A stretch of DNA of 64,000 bases from Chryseosolibacter sp049791675 (GTDB taxonomy: Bacteria; Bacteroidota; Bacteroidia; Cytophagales; Cyclobacteriaceae): NCBI GenBank assembly GCA_049791675.1, contig JBARAD010000076.1, positions 4,918-68,917 on the forward strand, in the 5' to 3' direction. The notes beneath the pieces were generated by a model, which saw nothing but the letters and a program-made list of their open reading frames with translations, was not told the DNA's origin and did no database searches. Every line of letters starts with the position of its first letter. Within the stretch, counting starts at the first letter, position 1. Shown one piece after another: positions 7,671 to 16,054 of this stretch. The translations under genes were made by a program, and so were the position numbers.

Positions 7671-10511
7671 TTATCTTTTGGAAATCTTGCCTTGGAAGAC
7701 CTTTCCATCAATCGTCAATCGGTAATAATACATCCCCTTGGGAAGTGCCGAGGATTCCAGGGTGATGTAATACCCCTGAGACCTACCGGTGGGTGTTGTG
7801 CTGTTGGATATGCTGTTTCCATACTGGTCAATGATCTCAAGACTCACAAGCTCGTGATCGGCAGTCCATTCAAAATTGATCTTCTCGTTAAACGGATTCG
7901 GATAGACAGATACCGTTGCAACGTTCTGAGATGACGGAGAAATCTGTGTTGTTTCAAATCCAACACATAACCCGGCTTTGTACGCAACGGTAGGTTTCCA
8001 CAGCGACAAATCGCAGCCATTGTTTTCACATACAGTAAGGCGTACCGTAAAAGTGTCGACCTTCTTTCCGAAATCATTGATGTTGTCCACCTTCAGTCCA
8101 TAGAGGCCTGTGGTGGGATCTTTTCCAAACTCCATCTTCCATCCTTCTGAATTGGAGTAGCTGCTAACGCTGCCACAAGGAATGGCCAGCGTCCAGTGGG
8201 AAAGGTCATGACGGCAAAGTCCATTGGTGTTTACCACCATATCGTAGGTGCGGCACGTCGAGGAAGTTTCAACGATTGTAGCGACTGTGTTGAAACACTC
8301 TTCACAGGTCTGGCTTCCTCCGTCACCATCACCCGGCGCTTCTCCAGGATTCTCCCCGCCTGGCTCTTCCCCGCCGGGTTCTTCACCGGGATCAGTGCCG
8401 CCACCGTTATCTTCCGGGATGCACGCCGCAACGGTATAGGTACAGGTTTGTGTGCATCCATCTTTTTGGATGGTCAGCGTAAAAATTGCCGCGCTATTCT
8501 CTCCACCCGCCGTGAATGCGATGGAAGCTGAATTACCTCCAATCAATGACCACTGGCCGTCGGTACTTTCAATACTCCAGGAATATGAATCCGCATCGGT
8601 AACAGAAGTTGAAATGGTATTATCGACGGATCCGCACGAAGGATTCTCAGCGAGCTGATCGATGAGGCAAGCCCAGACCGCGCCCTGTCTTTCCACCACA
8701 ATTTCTTTCAGAATGTTGCAGCCCCTGGAGTCTGTAATTTCAACCGTGTAAGAACCACTGTCCAGGCCCTCGACATCCTCTGTCGTGTTGCCATTGGACC
8801 ATTCGTAAGTATACGGGGCCGTTCCACCGGAAGGAGTCAAGTCTACTGAATAGGGTCCGTCTGCATTGCACTGCGTATTCGAGACGGCGGCCGCCGCAAA
8901 AATTTCCAGTGGGTTTTTGATCGTATAGGTCAACGTGCGGGAACATCCTGCTTCGTCCGTAACGATTACAGTGTAAGTGCCGGCGCCCAGATTTGTCAGG
9001 CTTGTACCGGATCCGCCACCGGTCCACTGATAGGTGTAGGGCGCAGTTCCTCCAACAGGCTCCTGCAATGTGATCGACGCATCTTCAGCGTCATGACAGG
9101 AAGGTTGTACAACTGTTGCCGATACCTGAAATGAATTTTTTGAAACAACGAAGCCGGCTGAGGCGGTACACCCCCTGCTATCCTTAACCGTTACAGTATA
9201 ATAGCCCGACGCCAGATTTGAAAGATCCTCTATCGACTCGCCATTGGACCATGTAAAGGTATAGGGCGGTGTCCCGCCGGACACGCTTAAATCCACCGTG
9301 CCGGAACCATCATCGTTACAGCCCGTGGGTGTTGTGATGCCATTCAAGCTCAAAGTGTTATTGTCTTTGATATAGAACGAGCCTCTGGCCGAGCATCCCG
9401 CATTATCGGTGACAACCACCGTGTAAACGCCGGCGCTGATGCTCTGGAGGTCCTCTGTGCTGGCCCCATTTGACCATTCAAATGTATAGGGCCCAGTGCC
9501 GCCAATAACGCTGATATTGAGGGATCCATTTGTATCGTTACAATCAGGTTTCACATGTGTGCCCGTTACTTGGATCGTGGAGGTACTTCCCACGGCAAAG
9601 CTCTTTGTGGCAGCGCAATTATTTTCATCCTTTACAGTAACCGTATACTGGCCGGGGGCAAGGGATGGAATGTCCGCTGTCTGGGCGCCATTGCTCCAGC
9701 CAAATGTATAAGCACCTGAGCCACCGGATACCGAAATGTCAATAGATCCATCAGCCACTCCGTTACAGGTGGCCGGAGTACTGGTTCCTGAAATCAGGAT
9801 CTCCGAGGGCTGTTCAATGGTCTCTTCGAGAGCGCGCTCTGCTCCGGATGCATCCCTTACGATCACAGAATAAGTGCCTGTCGACAACCCTGACACACTT
9901 TGTGTAGTGAGGTTGTTTGACCAAAGGAAGGCATAAGGCTCTTTTCCATCGGCGACCACGACAGAGAGGGCTCCGTCTTGTGCACCGAAGCACGACACAT
10001 CAACTTTCTCAATCGAAGCCTTCAGCGGGCTGCATGTTACCGTGAGTGTTTCAAAGTTCACACACGTAGACGCCTTATATGCGACGACTGGCTGCCAGCA
10101 GCTGAGCTGGTCTGCGCATGTTTCGCCTGAAGCGCAAACGGTAAAATTTACAATGAACTCTTTCCGGGAGCCTTTACCGAAATCCGAGATATTATCGATT
10201 TTAAATCCACTTAAGCCTGTGGTGGGATCTGTGCCGATTTCCTGAGCCCAGTTCCCGGAGTTCCGGATATTTTGAATTTTGCCGCACGGTACCGCTACGG
10301 TAAAATGTGACAGCTCATGGGCGCACTCCCCGGAAAACGATACCTTCAGTTCATAAGACGTGCAGCTATCGGATATTTTTTGAACGGATATCACGTCGGA
10401 AGAAAAGCAGGTGGTGCTGCAATCCTTTTCTTTTTTGGATTGAGCGGACAAATAGACCGAGTACAGAAATGGAAGAAGGAAAAACAGGAACCACAAAAGT
10501 AACTTTCTCAT
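7671..10511 (-). CDS. Secreted SprB-repeat protein with T9SS sorting domain
   Basis: This 946-residue protein starts at the Met of MRKLLLWFLFFLLPFLYSVY, a signal peptide ending SAQ; an upstream in-frame Met (10535) gives a poorer signal. An unnamed cysteine-rich domain (about 30-160) has SHFTVAVPCG and DPTTGLSGFKIDNISDFGK. Six SprB-type repeats of about 75 residues follow, each with GGTxPYTFxWSNG and a YTVxVxDxxGC end. Next come a PKD-like domain and a Gly/Pro/Glu linker. A second copy of the first domain has SHWTLAIPCG and DPTTGLYGLKVDNINDFGK. The end is a type A T9SS sorting domain (VYPNPFNEKINFEW, finishing GKISKR). Such proteins are exported and attached to the cell surface; SprB itself is a gliding adhesin. 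The ligand is unknown. A terminator follows. Confidence 0.9.
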   Translation of the reverse strand: MRKLLLWFLFFLLPFLYSVYLSAQSKKEKDCSTTCFSSDVISVQKISDSCTSYELKVSFSGECAHELSHFTVAVPCGKIQNIRNSGNWAQEIGTDPTTGLSGFKIDNISDFGKGSRKEFIVNFTVCASGETCADQLSCWQPVVAYKASTCVNFETLTVTCSPLKASIEKVDVSCFGAQDGALSVVVADGKEPYAFLWSNNLTTQSVSGLSTGTYSVIVRDASGAERALEETIEQPSEILISGTSTPATCNGVADGSIDISVSGGSGAYTFGWSNGAQTADIPSLAPGQYTVTVKDENNCAATKSFAVGSTSTIQVTGTHVKPDCNDTNGSLNISVIGGTGPYTFEWSNGASTEDLQSISAGVYTVVVTDNAGCSARGSFYIKDNNTLSLNGITTPTGCNDDGSGTVDLSVSGGTPPYTFTWSNGESIEDLSNLASGYYTVTVKDSRGCTASAGFVVSKNSFQVSATVVQPSCHDAEDASITLQEPVGGTAPYTYQWTGGGSGTSLTNLGAGTYTVIVTDEAGCSRTLTYTIKNPLEIFAAAAVSNTQCNADGPYSVDLTPSGGTAPYTYEWSNGNTTEDVEGLDSGSYTVEITDSRGCNILKEIVVERQGAVWACLIDQLAENPSCGSVDNTISTSVTDADSYSWSIESTDGQWSLIGGNSASIAFTAGGENSAAIFTLTIQKDGCTQTCTYTVAACIPEDNGGGTDPGEEPGGEEPGGENPGEAPGDGDGGSQTCEECFNTVATIVETSSTCRTYDMVVNTNGLCRHDLSHWTLAIPCGSVSSYSNSEGWKMEFGKDPTTGLYGLKVDNINDFGKKVDTFTVRLTVCENNGCDLSLWKPTVAYKAGLCVGFETTQISPSSQNVATVSVYPNPFNEKINFEWTADHELVSLEIIDQYGNSISNSTTPTGRSQGYYITLESSALPKGMYYYRLTIDGKVFQGKISKR

Positions 10512-10684
10512 ATAAATCAATGTTTCAAGCGCCATAGATACAGCTGCTTCATTGAATTTCGAGAGACCATCTCCCGAGCGGGAGCAGGGGCCGCCAGGGT
10601 GCGCGTGGCGACGACTAATGGCAACGCTTCCTGGTTACCGTTAAAGACCTCTTTTTTTGGTGTTTTTCAGAGAGAAAAGGGACT

Positions 10685-10709
10685 AAAAAAACGTGGCTGC
10701 ACATCAGCC
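10685..10709 (-). terminator. Terminator of the AsmA-like gene
   Basis: On the minus strand, GGCTG-ATGTG-CAGCC (10709 to 10695) is followed three bases later by seven T (10691-10685). A further GC-rich stem-loop without a T run (CGGCGG/CCGCCG) lies nearer the stop codon at about 10783-10801. The rest of 10512-10807 shows no gene. Confidence 0.75.
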
Positions 10710-10807
10710 GCCGACCTGATTGTATTGTCGACGACTGGCATGCAACCACGCTGAATTTCAGAGATAATCTGCGTCGCTCACCTCGGCGGAATAACCGCCG
10801 GGGATGC

Positions 10808-13792
10808 TTAGTTTTTCTTGCGTTTCAGGAGATTCTGGATCTTTTGCTTTGCTTCTTCTTCCACCTTTTCTTTGATGGCTTCTTCGGTCGTAGCCGGCGC
10901 TGTCCTGGTCGTATCGGCAGTCGCAGTAGTATCCTTCTTACCGGTTCCGAGAATGTCTTTTACGATCTTTTCCGCCTCGGTTCCTTTTACAGCCTTTTCA
11001 ATCGCCTTCGCGCCTTCTTCCTTCGCCGCCTCCTTCACGGCTTCCTTCACCTGCGTGGTTTGTTCATCCATCACAAGGGAAGGACGGGGTTCGTTGTATT
11101 TTCCGCCCAGCGCAATCGTGACTGGGATCGTGCTGTTCGGATCAGTTTTCTGACCGCTGTATTTGGAAACCAGGGCGTTGAACTGCGTGCCGAGTTTTCC
11201 TGCAGGCACATCCATTTTCAGGTTGTAGTCGATGGTGCCGTCGAGGTAGGTGCTTCCTGCAACAGTGGTCTTATAACTGCCAAAATTAACGTCGAAAGGT
11301 TTTACGCTGAGCTTTCCGTCTTCGATCGTGGCGGACATCAGTACATCCTTCAGCGTCACATCGTCTGTATCGTCGAGTTTTGTAAGCGAAGTGATCCCCG
11401 AAACGAGCTTCGAATTTTCGAGCGTTGCCTGGGCAATCTTGATCAGACCGGCACCATCAACGGTACGCATATTGGGCATCATGTTCTGAAGTAATTCGCC
11501 GTCGATTTTAAAATCCGTCGAGAATTTTCCTTTCACCAATCCTGCAATGGGCGCATATGTTTTAATGATGGAGAAAGAATTGGCCGCATCCTGGATGGAG
11601 AGGTTATCGATCTTCAGGGCCATGTCATAGGACGGATGGGCCATGTCCTTCGTATTATACGTTCCGTTGACGACGAAGTTCCCACCAAGCATGTTGAATC
11701 GCAGGCCGTTGAGGTTTGCCACGCCATCCTTGACGATGATATCGCCCGTGGCGTTGTTGATGGTAAGGTCCATCAGTTTCGCGGTCTTCACGTTAGAGTT
11801 CAGCACGAAATCGATATTTTGGGGCACCGGGATTGTTGAAAAGGAGGTAGAGTCTTCAGCAACGGGCTCCTCTTCGCCCGACATAAACTCATTCAGGTCA
11901 AAAAGGTTTGAATTGAATTTCACATTTCCTTTGATCGTCTCATTTTCGCCGAAAACGTAGCCCAGATAATTGAGCACCGAGCCGGTGACGTTGAAATCGC
12001 TTTTTCCTACCGTACCCTCCATTTTCTGCAACGAAATTTTTTGAGGATCAAAGACCATGGACGCCTGCGACAACGAAACCGCAGGCATATCGGCGGTTAC
12101 ATATTTAAAACCCTGAAGGGAAGCAGTTCCGCTGGTTGGGAGGCGTTCGTAACGCTCGGCCTCCACGTCGGAGTATTTTCCTTTTGTCTGGATGTTTGCT
12201 TTTACCTTACCGGAAAGGGTCATTCCTTCAACAGGGAAGATCTTTGTGATCTTTTCAAGATCCAGACCGCCATTTACTTTCAGGTCCCATGTGTAGTTGT
12301 CCAGGTTCTCCAGGAGGAGGTCGGCGTTTAACTTCTCCCCATCCATCAACATGGAGAAATCATTGACGCGGATAAAAGTCTCTGCCATTTTGCCGGAAGT
12401 GTTTTTGATGGAAGAAGTAAAGTGCATGTCATCCATCGGGATCGGGAAGTCCGCCGACTTCACGTAACCGTCAGCCAGTGTCATGTTTGCGTCGATGGCA
12501 GGGATCAGTTTCTTAAGACTATCATAGACGCCTTTGGCTTTCAGGTTGACGGCATAATTACCCTTCATTTCGAGGCCTTCCATCGGAAACATTTTGTTCA
12601 GTTCCGCAAGGTTCAGTTTTGCGGCAACTTCAGCGTCTACGTTGGTAGGATATAACTGGGTGATTCTGGCTCTTGCGTCAACAGGGTTGGCGCCGAAGTC
12701 CAGATGCATCTTCTTGAGATCCACGATGGTGTTCTCCATCTTTCCGTCCTTGTTGTCAACAAGCAGGTCCAGGTTGATATTCTTCACTGCCGTGGGGAGG
12801 TCAGGATACTGGAACATCGCATCTTTAACCAAGAGGGCGAGGTTGAAAGCCGGCAATTGTTTTTCATTGAAAGTACCCTTTGCTGCGCCATTGAACGAAA
12901 GCTCACCTTCCGTGCGGATATCATCGAAGCTTTTTGTGTAAATGCCCGGTACAAGCGAGAGCAGGCTCTTGAAAGAGTTTTCCGGGCTATTGAATGTGAG
13001 ATCCATATCGATGTCCTCATTCTCCTGTAACTTCACCCAACCGTTGGCCTGCATGGCGAAGTCGTTCACTTTGGTGTTGTTATCCTTGAAGGTATATTTA
13101 GTATAGTCTTCACTGATATTGAGCGTTGCGTCGATCTGAACCCGTTTATTGGTTAGGTACTCCACGTTATCAAAGGAGGTCGACACGCTGTCTGCAGAAG
13201 TCTTCGTTCTCAGGTCAAAAGCGTCCTGGTTGAAGTCACCGCTGCCCGAGTGGTTAAGACCGGTCATCGTCAGCAGTAAGTTCATGGATTGGTCGTCATA
13301 GGAGACATCACCATCCACGATCTCCCAATGGTCGATGCTGAAAGAAAAATCACCGGATTCTTCTGTGGCCGTCGTATCGGCGGAGGGAAGAGCGATGTCG
13401 TAATTGGCGCGACCGTCTTTCAGCACCTTGATATTGACCACTGGCCGGATCAGGGATATTCCTTCCACCTTCATGGCATCGCTGAAAAGAATGTCCGCGA
13501 GATTTACTTCCACCTCAAACTTTTCTGTTGCGAAAAGCATTTCCCCGGCGAACGGCTCGCGGTTCATAACGCCAAGCTCATCGAGGCCCGCGGTGATGTT
13601 GGGGAAGTTGGAAAAAAATGAAAGGTTAAAATCTTCGAACACCACATCGGCGTTCACGGACTTGGCCACCTCTTTTTCCAGTACGGCTTTGATATCATCT
13701 TTAAAGACCGCCGGAACGATTATTGCAACAGCGAGAAACAGGATGAAAATTGTACCGAAAATGATCAAAAACCACTTTAAACCTTTGTTCAT
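10808..13792 (-). CDS. AsmA-family protein (large bridge-like envelope protein)
   Basis: The 994-residue protein has one N-terminal membrane segment (MNKGLKWFLIIFGTIFILFL), then the AsmA N-terminal signature (DDIKAVLEKEVAKSVNADVV). It continues with a long, repetitive beta-rich region. The AsmA_2-like C-terminal part near 760-890 includes KIDNLSIQDAANSFSIIKTY. The tail after about 905 is charged, rich in Lys, Glu and Ala. AsmA/TamB-like proteins span the periplasm and are implicated in lipid transport and outer-membrane assembly; the exact substrate here is unknown. A TAAATTTG box lies 34 bases upstream and a terminator about 100 bases downstream, so it looks monocistronic. Confidence 0.88.
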   Translation of the reverse strand: MNKGLKWFLIIFGTIFILFLAVAIIVPAVFKDDIKAVLEKEVAKSVNADVVFEDFNLSFFSNFPNITAGLDELGVMNREPFAGEMLFATEKFEVEVNLADILFSDAMKVEGISLIRPVVNIKVLKDGRANYDIALPSADTTATEESGDFSFSIDHWEIVDGDVSYDDQSMNLLLTMTGLNHSGSGDFNQDAFDLRTKTSADSVSTSFDNVEYLTNKRVQIDATLNISEDYTKYTFKDNNTKVNDFAMQANGWVKLQENEDIDMDLTFNSPENSFKSLLSLVPGIYTKSFDDIRTEGELSFNGAAKGTFNEKQLPAFNLALLVKDAMFQYPDLPTAVKNINLDLLVDNKDGKMENTIVDLKKMHLDFGANPVDARARITQLYPTNVDAEVAAKLNLAELNKMFPMEGLEMKGNYAVNLKAKGVYDSLKKLIPAIDANMTLADGYVKSADFPIPMDDMHFTSSIKNTSGKMAETFIRVNDFSMLMDGEKLNADLLLENLDNYTWDLKVNGGLDLEKITKIFPVEGMTLSGKVKANIQTKGKYSDVEAERYERLPTSGTASLQGFKYVTADMPAVSLSQASMVFDPQKISLQKMEGTVGKSDFNVTGSVLNYLGYVFGENETIKGNVKFNSNLFDLNEFMSGEEEPVAEDSTSFSTIPVPQNIDFVLNSNVKTAKLMDLTINNATGDIIVKDGVANLNGLRFNMLGGNFVVNGTYNTKDMAHPSYDMALKIDNLSIQDAANSFSIIKTYAPIAGLVKGKFSTDFKIDGELLQNMMPNMRTVDGAGLIKIAQATLENSKLVSGITSLTKLDDTDDVTLKDVLMSATIEDGKLSVKPFDVNFGSYKTTVAGSTYLDGTIDYNLKMDVPAGKLGTQFNALVSKYSGQKTDPNSTIPVTIALGGKYNEPRPSLVMDEQTTQVKEAVKEAAKEEGAKAIEKAVKGTEAEKIVKDILGTGKKDTTATADTTRTAPATTEEAIKEKVEEEAKQKIQNLLKRKKN

Positions 13793-13826
13793 TTTATTAT
13801 TGATTATTTGTAGAATAGTAAGGCGG

Positions 13827-13834
13827 CAAATTTA
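13827..13834 (-). promoter_or_regulatory. Putative -7 box (TAAATTTG) for the AsmA-like gene
   Basis: On the minus strand this reads TAAATTTG, matching TAnnTTTG, and ends 34 bases before the start codon. The distance is almost the same as at the HU and M23 genes. Confidence 0.45.
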
Positions 13835-13880
13835 CAAAACGTTTGAGGTATTCAGTTTTGTGCCGGCAGTTTGTTTTTAC

Positions 13881-15293
13881 TTAGAATAACCTCAAAAACC
13901 AATCCATAAGCTTTTTGGTTCTCGCAGTAAACGGTGGGTAGAATGCTTTCACAGCCGTAATACCATTTTTTTGTTTTAAAACGGGCTTTTCATTGGAGAA
14001 AGCCAGGAAGCCAAAGTGACCGTGTGATTTCCCCATGCCGCTGTTGTTGATGCCGCCGAAAGGCAATTGATGGTGCAAAAACTGAATGCCGCAATCATTG
14101 ATACATGCTGTACCGGATGAGGTTTCTGTCAACACCTTTTCACTGAGGGGCTTGTCTGAGGTAAAAACATAGAGGGCGAGAGGCTTTGGTTTTGAATTGA
14201 TGATCGCCAGCGCGTCTTCAATTTTTCGGTATGTGATAACGGGTAGTAAAGGACCAAAGATTTCTTCCTGCATCACACGGCTTTCGGCAGGGACGTCTGT
14301 CAGAATTACGGGATGCATAAAGCGCGAAGATATGTCGGAATTTCCTTGCCATTCGATCCTGGCTCCGCGACCCACTGCTTCTTTCAGTAAGTCCTGAATC
14401 CTTGAAAAGTGGGATTCATTCACAACTCTGCCATAGTCAGCGGAACTTTCGAAATTACCGTGGGGCGCAAACAATTCTTTTGTTTTTGAAATGAGCGTTG
14501 CAACAAACCTGGAAGCGATCTTTTCATCGACCAGAATGTAGTCGGGTGCAATACAGGTCTGTCCATTGTTCATAAACTTGCCCATCGCGACCCGTTCTGC
14601 GGTGTCATTGATCCTGGCCGTGTCTGAAATGATTGCCGGCGATTTTCCGCCAAGTTCGAGGGTTACAGAAGTTAGATGTTCGGCTGCGGCTTTCATGACG
14701 ATCCGTCCAACGGCCGGGCTGCCTGTAAAAAAGATGTGATCAAACGGAAGTGAAAGCAATGTCCGGGAGAGTTCCACGCCCCCTTCACATACTGAAACAA
14801 CGGACGGATCAAAGATCTCATCACACATCCTTTTGATGAGCGCCGATACCGAAGGCGTTATCTCGGAAGGCTTGACGATCACGCTGTTGCCGGCTGCCAG
14901 CGCCGACACGAGGGGCCCTGCAGCCAGGCTGAAAGGATAATTCCAGGGGGCGATGATCAGACACACACCACGTGGTTCGTACCGGATCCAGGAACGCGTC
15001 CCCGCCAGATAAAGCGGGGCATCAATCTTCTTAGGGGAAGCCCAGCGGTCAAGCGAATTTACGGCAACCTTTATCTCATTCAGCACATGAAAGATCTCGG
15101 TGGCATCGACCTCCATTGAGGGTTTCCGGAAATCATTGTATACTGCCTCCTGGATCTCAAGGCGATGCCGATGGATCCATTGACGCAGCGCGGAAAGCCT
15201 CTTTTTTCGTTCCATAACGGGTTCCGCGCGAAGGGAAGGAACCGCTTTTCGGCACTGGTTAAATATATCCTGAGGTGAGCGCGCAGTAATCAA
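13881..15293 (-). CDS. Aldehyde dehydrogenase (class 3 type)
   Basis: This 470-residue NAD(P)-dependent aldehyde dehydrogenase is short, as in the ALDH3/fatty or aromatic aldehyde group. Visible motifs are IIAPWNYPFSLAAGPLVSAL, HIFFTGSPAVGRIVM (nucleotide binding), VTLELGGKSPAI (general-base Glu) and NNGQTCIAPDYILVDE with the catalytic Cys. EEIFGPLLPVITY is also present. The C-terminus has a hydrophobic/basic stretch (AFYPPFTARTKKLMDWFLRLF) that could bind membrane, as in fatty aldehyde dehydrogenases. It oxidises aldehydes to acids; the substrate is not predictable. It is 47 bases after the OmpA gene on the same strand, with no clear functional link. Confidence 0.93.
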   Translation of the reverse strand: MITARSPQDIFNQCRKAVPSLRAEPVMERKKRLSALRQWIHRHRLEIQEAVYNDFRKPSMEVDATEIFHVLNEIKVAVNSLDRWASPKKIDAPLYLAGTRSWIRYEPRGVCLIIAPWNYPFSLAAGPLVSALAAGNSVIVKPSEITPSVSALIKRMCDEIFDPSVVSVCEGGVELSRTLLSLPFDHIFFTGSPAVGRIVMKAAAEHLTSVTLELGGKSPAIISDTARINDTAERVAMGKFMNNGQTCIAPDYILVDEKIASRFVATLISKTKELFAPHGNFESSADYGRVVNESHFSRIQDLLKEAVGRGARIEWQGNSDISSRFMHPVILTDVPAESRVMQEEIFGPLLPVITYRKIEDALAIINSKPKPLALYVFTSDKPLSEKVLTETSSGTACINDCGIQFLHHQLPFGGINNSGMGKSHGHFGFLAFSNEKPVLKQKNGITAVKAFYPPFTARTKKLMDWFLRLF

Positions 15294-15340
15294 GGCAAGT
15301 TATGTTTAGGAAGGCTCCAATTGCCATTCCGGATTATCAC

Positions 15341-16051
15341 TTAGTTCTGCAGGATCCTTACCTCCACTCTCCTGTTGAGGCGGTGGGCTTCCGGCGTGCT
15401 GTCTTTCGACAAGGGCTGAGTTCCCCCAAAAGCTTTTGTCTTGATCCTGCTTCTGGCGATGCCCTTACTTGCGAGGTAATCCCGCACGGATTCGACACGT
15501 TGTTGCGAAAGCTTCATATTTGCCCTGCTTTCACCGAGAAAATCGGTGTGACCTTCCAGCTGAATAACCATGTTGGGTTGTTGCTCCATCATGTTTACCA
15601 GGATATCCAATTCCGAAAAAGATTCCGGATCGATTTTGGATTTCCCTACTTCAAAAATCAGGTTGTCAAGCCGCATCACTTTACCCGCGGCGTGTGTATT
15701 GGGTTTTGAGCCCGTTGATAGCGCTATATCCCTGACGACTTTGTTATCGCCATTCGCAGCGCCGGGGTCCAGCATATATTTCGCTGGCGCGTAGCCGGGA
15801 GCTTCGACGGTGATGCTGTAATGCTCACGATCAAACATCGGAAACGAATAGGCGCTGTTATTGATCACCCCTATGCGGCTGCCGTAAGGGACGCTTTCAT
15901 ATACGATGCGTGCGTTAATGGGTTCACGGGTATCAGCATTGATTATTTTTCCTTCGGCGCGGATAAGGGTGTCTGGTTCAGCTTCCTGACCGACGGCCAA
16001 ACCAGTGGCAAGGGAAAAGAATAAACCGGCTAAAAGTGCGCGCATCATCAT
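15341..16051 (-). CDS. OmpA-family protein, short (236 residues)
   Basis: A signal peptide (MMMRALLAGLFFSLATGLAVG) is followed by a carboxypeptidase-regulatory-like beta domain (GKIINADTREPINARIVYESV, about 30-110). An OmpA/MotB peptidoglycan-binding domain follows at about 125-236 (VIQLEGHTDFLGESRANMKL, LSQQRVESVRDYLASKGI, NRRVEVRIL). It anchors to the cell wall from the periplasm. Its architecture repeats the C-terminal half of the protein encoded just upstream, only 3 bases away, so it looks like a partial tandem duplicate. It lacks the PD40/beta-propeller region of that neighbour. Co-transcription is likely. Confidence 0.9.
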   Translation of the reverse strand: MMMRALLAGLFFSLATGLAVGQEAEPDTLIRAEGKIINADTREPINARIVYESVPYGSRIGVINNSAYSFPMFDREHYSITVEAPGYAPAKYMLDPGAANGDNKVVRDIALSTGSKPNTHAAGKVMRLDNLIFEVGKSKIDPESFSELDILVNMMEQQPNMVIQLEGHTDFLGESRANMKLSQQRVESVRDYLASKGIARSRIKTKAFGGTQPLSKDSTPEAHRLNRRVEVRILQN

Positions 16052-16054
16052 GGC

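Noticed and set aside
8790..9900. Periodic DNA similarity inside the SprB-repeat gene as a possible satellite
   Set aside because: The repetition follows protein repeats of about 75 residues with diverged codons, so it is a protein-level feature.
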